Below, one piece after another: positions 8,335-13,767 of a DNA stretch of 13,767 bases (positions within the stretch are counted from its first letter, which is position 1; every line of letters starts with the position of its first letter). The DNA is from Acidimicrobiaceae bacterium (GTDB lineage: Bacteria > Actinomycetota > Acidimicrobiia > Acidimicrobiales > Ilumatobacteraceae), in contig VFMC01000029.1 in assembly GCA_006515795.1 (NCBI GenBank), forward strand, positions 1-13,767. The letters are read 5' to 3'. The position numbers and the translations under genes were made by a program. The notes under the pieces are model-generated. The model searched no databases. It saw nothing but the letters and a program-made list of their open reading frames with translations, and was not told the origin of the DNA.

Positions 8335-9579
8335 TCAGGCAGTGAACGCGGCGACTGCCTCACCACATCGACGCCCCGAGAACAATGCGCCCTGGATCGA
8401 CCCGGTGTCGCGGTGATCGCCGCACACGAACATCCCGCCGCCCAGCGACACCCGCTGCCTGGGACGAAGCGGCGGCGGTTGCTCCGGCAGGGCGTGGGCG
8501 ATGCGATACGTGCGCAAAGTGCGCCACGCATCGACCTCGGCTCCCCACCAACCGGCAAGCTGGGCACGGGCGAGCCGGGCGAGCTCGTCGGCGTCGACCG
8601 TGGCGGCGGGCCCGGCGACGGCCGCGGCGATGAGGTGCTGGCCCGCCGGCGCGTACGTGGGTGCCACGTTGCTGGTCACGGCAACGCTCGACACCGGTCC
8701 GGTGCCGTCGCCGTCGAGCAACACGTGTCGACTCTCGGTGGGCGCGATCGGCGCGGCGAAGTAGACGCACGCTGCCGGCCGCGACGCAACGGCGGGCAAC
8801 CCGAGCAACCGGCTGGCCACCGGACCTTCGGTGGCGACGATCACGGTGCGTGCCCGCAGCAGGCCACCGCCCGACAGACGGACCGTCGTGCCGTCGACGG
8901 ACGTGACGGTGGTGCCGAGTCGAATGGTGCCGGGGTTGAGTCGATCGGCGAGCTGGGCGGGTATCGCCCCGATGCCGGCGGCGGGCAGGGCTGCGTCGCC
9001 CTCGGAGAGCATCCGCAAGATGATGTCGAACATGCGCGACGACGTACCGAGTGCCGGATCGAGCAGGATCGCACCGCACAGCGGGCGTAAGAACCGGTCG
9101 ATCGCGGTGGTGGAGAACCCGCGATCGAGCAGTGCTGCCGCGATGGTGGCGTCGGGTTGGCGGAGCAACGCAGCCGCTTCGCCGCGACGCACATGGCCGC
9201 GGAGACGGGCGAAGCGCAACTTGTCGACCGGCGAGCCGATCGGGGCGCCCATCGTGGAGAAGACCGTGGCCGGCGACCGGAACGGATCGCCGATGACGTG
9301 GAACCGCCGCGCCAGGTGCAGCTCGACCCCTGACTCGAACTTCTTCAGTGCGAGGGCAGCACCGTCGAGCTGTCGCGTTGCTTCTGGATATGCCGTGAGC
9401 AGCACCTGGAACCCGCGATCGAGCAGGAACCCATCGACGCGGTCGGTGCGCACGCGCCCACCGACTCCATCACCGGCTTCGAGGAGCGTGACGGTGCGCC
9501 CGGCTCGTTGCAGCGTGAGCGTGGCGCTCAGGCCGGCGAGACCTGCGCCGACGACCACCGCGTCGACATCGGCCCTCAT
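8335..9579 (-). CDS. FAD-dependent oxidoreductase, amine oxidase / phytoene desaturase-like
   Basis: 414-residue flavoprotein with an N-terminal dinucleotide-binding fold: VDAVVVGAGLAGLSATL (5-21) has GAGLAG, followed by the ribose-binding E34 (LLEAGDGVGGRVRT), the GG-doublet motif typical of the amine oxidase/protoporphyrinogen oxidase/phytoene desaturase group. The C-terminal FAD motif is GGGMFVCGDHRDTGSIQGALFSGRRCGEAV-like, near residues 380-410. The central part is too divergent to name a substrate; carotenoid-type desaturation or amine oxidation are family possibilities only. ATG 9579 overlaps the stop of the upstream epimerase by 4 nt (ATGA), so the two form a translationally coupled operon. 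Confidence 0.88.
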   Translation of the reverse strand: MRADVDAVVVGAGLAGLSATLTLQRAGRTVTLLEAGDGVGGRVRTDRVDGFLLDRGFQVLLTAYPEATRQLDGAALALKKFESGVELHLARRFHVIGDPFRSPATVFSTMGAPIGSPVDKLRFARLRGHVRRGEAAALLRQPDATIAAALLDRGFSTTAIDRFLRPLCGAILLDPALGTSSRMFDIILRMLSEGDAALPAAGIGAIPAQLADRLNPGTIRLGTTVTSVDGTTVRLSGGGLLRARTVIVATEGPVASRLLGLPAVASRPAACVYFAAPIAPTESRHVLLDGDGTGPVSSVAVTSNVAPTYAPAGQHLIAAAVAGPAATVDADELARLARAQLAGWWGAEVDAWRTLRTYRIAHALPEQPPPLRPRQRVSLGGGMFVCGDHRDTGSIQGALFSGRRCGEAVAAFTA

Positions 9580-10484
9580 CGGCCGAGTATGGCGCGCAAC
9601 GCCGGCTCGAGGGTGGAGTGTCGGAAGACGTAGCCATCGGCGAGCAGCCTCGACGGGAGTACGCGCTGGCCGCTGAACAGCAACGCATCGGCCAGTTCCC
9701 TACCGAGCAACAGCCTCGGGCCGAACGCCGGGATCGGCAGCACGGTCGGTCGGCGGAGCACGGATCCGAGGACGTCGGTGAGCTCGCGATTGGTGACGGG
9801 ATGTGGCGCGGTGAGGTTGACCGGGCCGGACAACGCACTGGAGAGAAGGTGCTCGATCGCGCCGACCTCGTCGAAGATCGAGATCCAGCTCTGCCATTGG
9901 CGGCCCGAGCCGAACCGGCCGCCGAGCGCCATCTTGAACAGCGGGAGCTGCTTGCGCAACGCACCTCCTCGTGCCGACAGCACGATGCCGGTACGGAGCT
10001 GCACTGTGCGCACACCGACACCTGCGGCCGCGGCGGTTGCCGCCTCCCATCTGGTGCAGAGCTCGGCCAGGAAGCCGCTGCCCGGCGCCGAGGTCTCGTC
10101 GAGCGGTTCGTCGCCGCGGGGGCCGTACCAGCCGATCGCCGACCCCGACAGGAACACCGCGGGCAGGCGCGCCGACGCCGAGCTCGCCGCGATCGTGGTG
10201 GCGAGCAGCTCGGTGGTGCGCAGTCGACTCTCGAGCAGCTCGCGCTTGTAGGCATCGCTCCATCGGTGGTCGCCGATGCCTGCACCCGACAGGTTGATCA
10301 CGGCGTCGGCGCCATCGAGCGCACCGATCGGCATCGCGCCGCTAGCGGGATCCCACTGCACGTCGGAGCTGCCGGCGGCCGGCGTGCTGCGCACGAGGCG
10401 GACGATGTGATGACCGGCGCCGCGCAGGTGCTCGACCAGGGCGGTTCCGACGAGCCCGGACGAACCGGCGATCGCGATCTGCAT
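9576..10484 (-). CDS. TIGR01777 family NAD(P)-binding epimerase/SulA-like protein
   Basis: 302-residue extended-SDR-like protein (YfcH/TIGR01777). N-terminal MQIAIAGSSGLVGTALVEHL has the nucleotide-binding GSSGLVG (7-13); DAVINLSGAGIGDHRWSDAYK (around 56-76) and VFLSGSAIGWYGPRGDEPLDE (near 110-130) are hallmark motifs, with the family's YGPRGDE. The C-terminal DUF1731-type domain is visible as PVTNRELTDVLGSVLRRPT ... LLFSGQRVLPSRLL. The biochemical role is unknown; homologues are linked to cell envelope or division only weakly. The frame extends upstream to 10586, but ATG 10484 starts exactly at the first beta strand and has a TAGCGT -10 box 7 nt before it. The 3' end overlaps the FAD oxidoreductase start. 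Confidence 0.92.
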   Translation of the reverse strand: MQIAIAGSSGLVGTALVEHLRGAGHHIVRLVRSTPAAGSSDVQWDPASGAMPIGALDGADAVINLSGAGIGDHRWSDAYKRELLESRLRTTELLATTIAASSASARLPAVFLSGSAIGWYGPRGDEPLDETSAPGSGFLAELCTRWEAATAAAAGVGVRTVQLRTGIVLSARGGALRKQLPLFKMALGGRFGSGRQWQSWISIFDEVGAIEHLLSSALSGPVNLTAPHPVTNRELTDVLGSVLRRPTVLPIPAFGPRLLLGRELADALLFSGQRVLPSRLLADGYVFRHSTLEPALRAILGR

Positions 10485-10491
10485 GCCTTGG

Positions 10492-10497
10492 ACGCTA
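10492..10497 (-). promoter_or_regulatory. Putative -10 box of the epimerase-oxidoreductase operon
   Basis: On the minus strand TAGCGT (TANNNT) ends 7 nt before ATG 10484, the leaderless arrangement also seen at other genes here. Confidence 0.45.
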
Positions 10498-10561
10498 TGC
10501 CTGGTGGCGCTCGGCTTCGTTGTCGGCCGACCAGGATCCCCCCGCGCAGCGATGCGCAAAC

Positions 10562-10567
10562 TAGGGT
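10562..10567 (+). promoter_or_regulatory. Putative -10 box of the duplicated membrane-anchored protein
   Basis: TAGGGT (TANNNT) ends 6 nt before ATG 10574. No Shine-Dalgarno is placed usefully before the ATG, consistent with a leaderless transcript. Confidence 0.42.
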
Positions 10568-10573
10568 TCGTCC

Positions 10574-12444
10574 ATGACCGATACAAACGAGCCGGGTGCC
10601 GGTTGGGCGCCTCCCAGCTTGCCTTCCGCCGTGCAGAAGCCGACGTTGCCCCCCGCTGTCAGCCCGTCTCGCACACCGCCGTCGAATCCCGGGTTGGGTG
10701 GAGTCGACCCCACTGCGCCGATGATGCAAGTGGTGCCGGGCGTGGCGGCACCGTCCGCACCGAAGCGGTCGCGCGCCAAGACGGTGGGCGCGTTGGCCGG
10801 CGTCGGCGCCCTGGTGGCCGCCGGCGCGTTCGCGGTGGTGACCATCACAGGCAACGACGAAAAGGGAGGAGCAGCATCGCCGACGGAGGTTGGCACGTTG
10901 CTCACGGCCGCGCTCGACAACGAAGATGTGCTCGGGGTGATCGACCTGCTGCTCCCAGGTGAGCGCGAGGCTTTCCGCGATCCGATCATCGACACGTTCG
11001 ACAACCTGCGCCGCCTGGGGGTGCTCGCCGACGACGCTTCACTCAGCGCCATCGGCGGCGTCGACATCAAACTCACCGATGTGGTCGTTCGCGATACAAC
11101 GACGAACGCCCCCGAGATCGTGAACCTCGAGCTCAGTGGTTCGGCGACGGTGTCGGTCGACGGCGAGAAGGTGCCACTGGGCGGCCTGCTCATCGACGAC
11201 GTCTTCGAAGGCGAACGCCCCGACATGGATGCCGACCCTCAGACCGAGGAGTTCGAAGACGTGCCGCTCACCGTCGTGCAGCGCGATGGCCGCTGGTACC
11301 TCAGTGCGTTCTACACCGTCGCCGAGCAGGCCCGCGCCGACACCGATCTCGACATTCCCGCGACGGGAGTCGCACCGAAAGGCGCCGACGCCCCTGAAGG
11401 AGCGCTCGACGACATGCTCGAGGCGGTGAGCGATCAGAACCTCGAGCGCCTGATCGGCTTGCTCGATCCGACCGAGGCCGAGGCTCTGCAGCGCTATGCG
11501 CCGCTCTTCCTGGACGACGCGCAGGCTGAGCTCGACGACGCCGGCATCCACGTGTCCATCTCCGACACGGCGTTCTCGGTCAGCGGCTCCGGCTCGCGCC
11601 GGTTCGTGCTGGTCGACGCGATCACGCGACCGTCAGCTTCGACGGCGACGAGAAGAAGATGTGCACGTCCGACCTGAGCGACCTCGATCAGCTGCTCGAC
11701 GACGCCGGGCTGACCGACGCCAAGGAGCTGAAGGACCTGATCACGACGCTGCAACGGGCCCTCGACGACTACGAGCCGCGCGGAGTTGCCGTGCACGAGG
11801 TCGACGGCGAGTGGTACGTGAGCCCGATCCAGACCTACGCCGTCACGATCAACGACGTGCTCGCCGCATTCGACCGCGACGAGCTGAGCGACGTGATCGC
11901 CGACATCCGGGCCGTGATCGACAACGGGCTGGGCCTCGACTACGAGGGTGGTCTGCCCGACATCGGCGATCTGCCGCTCGACACCCCGCCGTTCGACACG
12001 GCCCCGGGCGACACCACCTCGGGCGACACCGTGCCGACCGATTCGTCGGCTCCGGATGAGTTTGCCGCCCTCGAGGCGTGCTACTCGGAGACCGAGGCGG
12101 CGGCCGGCATCACCTGCATGCAGGAAGGCGTAGCCGACGGCACGATCGATCCGATCTACGTGTCGCCGGCCGTGCTCCACCCCGAGTGCGGTGTGGCCGA
12201 GCTCTACTGGACCTCCGACTACTACTCGCTCGCCGATGCCGAGTTCGCGGCCATGGCCGAAGGGGCATCGAAGTGCTTCCTCGACCTGGTCGCAACAGGC
12301 GAGGTCGATTCGTTCCTGGTGCCGGGAGAGCTCATCGCCCCCGACTGCCTCGAAGGCAAGAACTGGTACGCCACCGACGACAGCGCGTACGACGACCGCT
12401 TCTTCGAGTGCGTATCGAAGCGGCGGACGGAGATGGGCATCTGA
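10574..12444 (+). pseudogene. Membrane-anchored duplicated-domain protein with Cys-rich C-terminus, one-base frameshift
   Basis: Not recognised as a named family. Two overlapping open frames (10574-11677 and 11659-12444) read as one protein of about 623 residues if one G is restored near 11625 (ATCACGCGACC to ATCACGGCGACC), joining FVLVDAIT to ATVSFDGDEKKM. Order: a Pro-rich cytoplasmic tail (1-65), a KRSR stop and one membrane helix (70-92), then two homologous extracytoplasmic repeats offset by about 171 residues. Repeat 1 runs from LLTAALDNEDVLGVIDLLLP to GRWYLSAFYT (109-~247); repeat 2 from MLEAVSDQNLERLIGLLDP to GEWYVSPIQT (~280-420). A Pro/Thr/Asp-rich linker follows, then a C-terminal domain (~496-623) with six cysteines. 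Repeat 2 straddles the break, so the ancestral gene was intact. The frameshift may be an assembly error or a recent mutation. Faces the selenoprotein gene tail to tail with a 21-nt gap. Confidence 0.75.
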
Positions 12445-12465
12445 CCGCTGTACCGAGCGCGTAGC

Positions 12466-13041
12466 TCAGGCGGTGGCGTCGTCGAGGAGCTGATCGAGCT
12501 GATCCTCGTCGACTGCGCCGAGCACCCGCTGCACGGAACCATCGACGCCGACCACCACCAAGGCCGGCTGGCCGGGAACGGAGAACCGGGCGAACACGTC
12601 GCCGTGCGGGTCGCTGATCTGGGGGAAGGTGAGCCCGTGCTTGGTGATGAACGCCTGGAACGAGGCCTCGTCGCCCGACCAAGCGACACCTACGAAGGTG
12701 ACCTTCTCGCTCCAGCGCTGGTATGCCTCCTCGACCGAGGGGGCTTCACGGTTGCACGTGCTTCAAGTGGGCGCCCAGAACCAGAACGCCATCGGCCTGT
12801 CCACGAACGTCGCCGAGCCGAAATCGCCGCCGCCCACCAGCGGTGCGTTGAACTGAAGAACCTCGGGGACGCCTGCGGCGGCTGGTGCAGATGCGGCGAC
12901 CGTACCGGCGGGGGAGCCGCCTTCGGCTTCGGTGGTGGGGGCTCCACATCCGGCGACGGCCAGCGCGGCGACGGCCAGCGCGGCCACGGCGGCCGAGATG
13001 CGGGCGGCCGAGATGCTGGCAGATGGCCGCCGACGACTCAT
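12466..13041 (-). CDS. Selenocysteine-containing TlpA/DsbE-like thioredoxin-fold lipoprotein
   Basis: Predicted exported thiol-disulfide oxidoreductase of 191 residues if TGA 12765-12763 is read as selenocysteine (U93). A lipoprotein signal (MSRRRP, hydrophobic stretch, lipobox AVAGC with C32) and a Gly/Ala/Thr linker precede a thioredoxin fold: AFWFWAPTUSTCNREAPS (85-102), VTFVGVAW (114-121), and the cis-proline region VPGQPALVVV (155-164). Mycobacterial MPT53/DsbE-type proteins have FWTPWCPFCNAEAPS here, so TGA replaces the first redox cysteine and C96 is the resolving cysteine. The frame is open on both sides of the TGA to TGA 12466-12468. A GGUC-loop hairpin follows the TGA. ATG 13041 has a TAGCCT box 6 nt upstream. 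Standard gene finders would give a 92-residue protein ending at 12763 plus a fragment. A nonsense mutation is the alternative; the flanking W-to-T change and the hairpin argue against it. Confidence 0.82.
12725..12744 (-). promoter_or_regulatory. Predicted bacterial SECIS hairpin
   Basis: On the minus strand GCCCCCTC-GGTC-GAGGAGGC forms an 8-bp stem with one C.A mismatch and a GGUC tetraloop. The loop starts 26 nt after the TGA at 12763. E. coli fdhF also has a GGUC in its SECIS loop that binds SelB, somewhat closer to its UGA; bacterial SECIS loops are known to vary in distance from the UGA. The hairpin lies inside the coding region, as bacterial SECIS elements do, and encodes the conserved EAPSVEEA segment. 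Confidence 0.72.
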
Positions 13042-13047
13042 CAAGCC

Positions 13048-13066
13048 AGGCTACCGGCCGTAGCCT
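13048..13066. promoter_or_regulatory. Symmetric divergent promoter: two TAGCCT -10 boxes in one inverted repeat
   Basis: AGGCTAC (13048-13054) and GTAGCCT (13060-13066) are perfect inverted arms around CGGCC. Each arm holds a TAGCCT (TANNNT) box facing outward: on the minus strand it ends 6 nt before the selenoprotein ATG (13041), on the plus strand 9 nt before ATG 13076. The two promoters share the same DNA, so they may compete or be bound by one symmetric regulator. Confidence 0.5.
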
Positions 13067-13075
13067 GGGTGCTGC

Positions 13076-13507
13076 ATGCGCACCCGAACCCTGTTGTTGC
13101 TCGCCGTGCTGTGCGGCTTGGCCATCTTGGTGGCCGGAAGCGTTCAGTTGCTGCGGCTCGGCGGCGACGGACCTGGGGCCGGCGACCTGGGAGTTGGCGA
13201 CACCGCCTCGGCGGGCGACATGACTGTCACCGTCGAGAGTGCCGCGGAGACCGATGGTTTCATGAAGGTCGAGGTGCTCCTCGGCGGTGTCGATGACGAA
13301 TCCGGCGTCGACGGGTTCCGGCTGGTTGTTCCGGGCCGCGCCTTGGTGCCGCTCGCGGCGGCACAGGCGGGCACCGACGCCTGCGCCGCGGTCACGACCG
13401 CCGAGCAGCGGTGCACCCTCGTGTTCGGCACTGCGGCCACGACAGGTTCGGCGAGGGTGTTGCTGCTGCGCCGCGGAGAGGATCAGCGGCGTTGGGTGCT
13501 CGCTTGA
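13076..13507 (+). CDS. Hypothetical membrane-anchored protein
   Basis: 143 residues, family not recognised. An N-terminal helix (TLLLLAVLCGLAILVAGSVQLL, about 5-26) is preceded by two arginines, so it is a signal anchor or uncleaved signal placing the remainder outside the membrane. The outer part is Gly/Ala-rich, then beta-rich: DMTVTVESAAETDGFMKVEVLL (near 48-70), GFRLVVPGRALVPL (near 79-92). Two cysteines sit in DACAAVTTAEQRCTLVF (about 101-117), spaced like a possible disulfide. An immunoglobulin-like or DUF4352-like beta domain is conceivable but unsupported. It is divergent from the selenoprotein lipoprotein with only 34 bp between start codons, so co-regulation and a shared extracytoplasmic setting are plausible. 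Confidence 0.72.
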   Translation: MRTRTLLLLAVLCGLAILVAGSVQLLRLGGDGPGAGDLGVGDTASAGDMTVTVESAAETDGFMKVEVLLGGVDDESGVDGFRLVVPGRALVPLAAAQAGTDACAAVTTAEQRCTLVFGTAATTGSARVLLLRRGEDQRRWVLA

Positions 13508-13591
13508 CCGACGCTACTGTGACGCCGACTCGGTGGCCGCGCCGGGCATGGACGCCAGAACGTGTGCGCACAGCGCGCGTGCCGATTAGTG

Positions 13592-13607
13592 CGTGCTGTT
13601 GAGCACG
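13592..13607 (+). other. Stem-loop upstream of lpdA
   Basis: CGTGCT-GTTG-AGCACG forms a 6-bp stem with a 4-nt loop in the 117-bp gap between the hypothetical gene and lpdA. It has no U-tract, so an intrinsic terminator is not clear. A TACTGT box at 13515-13520 could drive lpdA, in which case the hairpin would lie in its leader. Nothing else is seen in this gap. Confidence 0.35.
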
Positions 13608-13624
13608 TGAAGGGAACAACCTCC

Positions 13625-13767
13625 ATGGAGACAGCCTCGACAGCAGGCGACACGACGTTCGACCTGGTGGTGGTCGGTGGCGGTCCCGGCGGATACGGCG
13701 CGGCCCTGTATGCCACGTCGGCCGGGTTGCGCGTGGCGCTCGTGGAGAAGGGCGAGCTCGGCGGCAC
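13625..13767 (+). CDS. lpdA: Dihydrolipoyl dehydrogenase, N-terminal part (cut by window edge)
   Basis: E3 of 2-oxoacid dehydrogenase complexes: reoxidises the dihydrolipoyl arm of E2 with FAD, a redox disulfide and NAD. Only 48 codons are present. FDLVVVGGGPGGYGAALYAT has the FAD-binding GGGPGGY, and VALVEKGELGGT leads into the expected GGTCLxxGCIP redox-active disulfide, which would lie just past the edge. Starting at ATG 13625 leaves a short 11-residue leader before the first strand; GAAGGGA is 9 nt upstream. Other flavoprotein disulfide reductases start similarly, but EKGELGGT favours Lpd. With aceE at the other end, two subunits of the pyruvate dehydrogenase complex lie within 14 kb. Confidence 0.85.
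   Translation, partial: METASTAGDTTFDLVVVGGGPGGYGAALYATSAGLRVALVEKGELGG

Noticed and set aside
11615..11660. Programmed ribosomal frameshift joining the two halves of the duplicated protein
   Set aside because: No slippery heptamer or obvious downstream pseudoknot; a missing G in ACGGCG is simpler.
12763..12765. TGA as a simple nonsense mutation or sequencing error in a CxxC protein
   Set aside because: Not fully excluded, since two other genes here are frameshifted. However, the stop falls on the one codon where Sec is expected, the codon before it has changed at all three bases from Trp, and a GGUC hairpin follows.
13592..13607. Rho-independent terminator after the small membrane protein
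   Set aside because: Stem is only 6 bp, no T-run follows, and it is 85 bp from the stop codon and close to the lpdA start.

Overview
The window is a GC-rich, densely packed bacterial chromosome segment. A single-chain (AceE-type) pyruvate dehydrogenase E1, an MPT53/DsbE-like lipoprotein and repeated TANNNT -10 boxes set 6-8 bases before start codons (a leaderless signature) point to an actinobacterium. An Acidimicrobiia-like lineage is my guess; the sequence alone does not prove it.

Layout. Bases 1-2216 (-) hold most of aceE, cut by the left edge. A 59-bp divergent promoter region leads to rnhA (+), frameshifted near its end, whose ancestral stop overlaps the start of an acyl-CoA synthetase (2730-4334). 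A 19-bp tandem repeat covers that gene's end. Next comes an HSD10-like short-chain dehydrogenase (4433-5209, +). A gene-free stretch (5210-5436) of hairpin-forming direct repeats separates it from argJ (5437-6609, -), which overlaps the upstream marR by 4 nt. marR is divergent from yceI and a VOC protein (+); the gap carries an array of GCAA/TTGC palindromes. A FAD-dependent oxidoreductase and a TIGR01777-type epimerase form a two-gene minus-strand operon (8335-10484), convergent with the VOC gene. Divergent from it is a large membrane-anchored duplicated protein (10574-12444), broken by one apparent missing base. The right end holds a thioredoxin-fold lipoprotein (12466-13041, -), a small membrane-anchored protein (13076-13507, +) and the first 48 codons of a dihydrolipoyl dehydrogenase (13625-, +).

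Main discovery. The thioredoxin-fold lipoprotein has an in-frame TGA exactly where the first cysteine of the CxxC redox motif belongs (APT-U-STC). The reading frame continues as good thioredoxin-fold sequence to a normal stop, and a hairpin with a GGUC loop lies 26 nt after the TGA, as in bacterial SECIS elements. I read it as a selenocysteine-containing TlpA/DsbE-like exported reductase that ordinary annotation would split in two or call a pseudogene.

Themes. The window's two edges carry two pyruvate dehydrogenase complex subunits (E1 and E3). The synthetase and HSD10-like dehydrogenase suggest acyl-CoA metabolism. The marR/argJ and yceI/VOC units are probably co-regulated from one operator region. 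The selenoprotein is next to two extracytoplasmic, cysteine-bearing proteins of unknown function. Two genes (rnhA and the duplicated protein) carry frameshifts that could be real or assembly errors. No rRNA, tRNA, insertion sequence or CRISPR array was seen.
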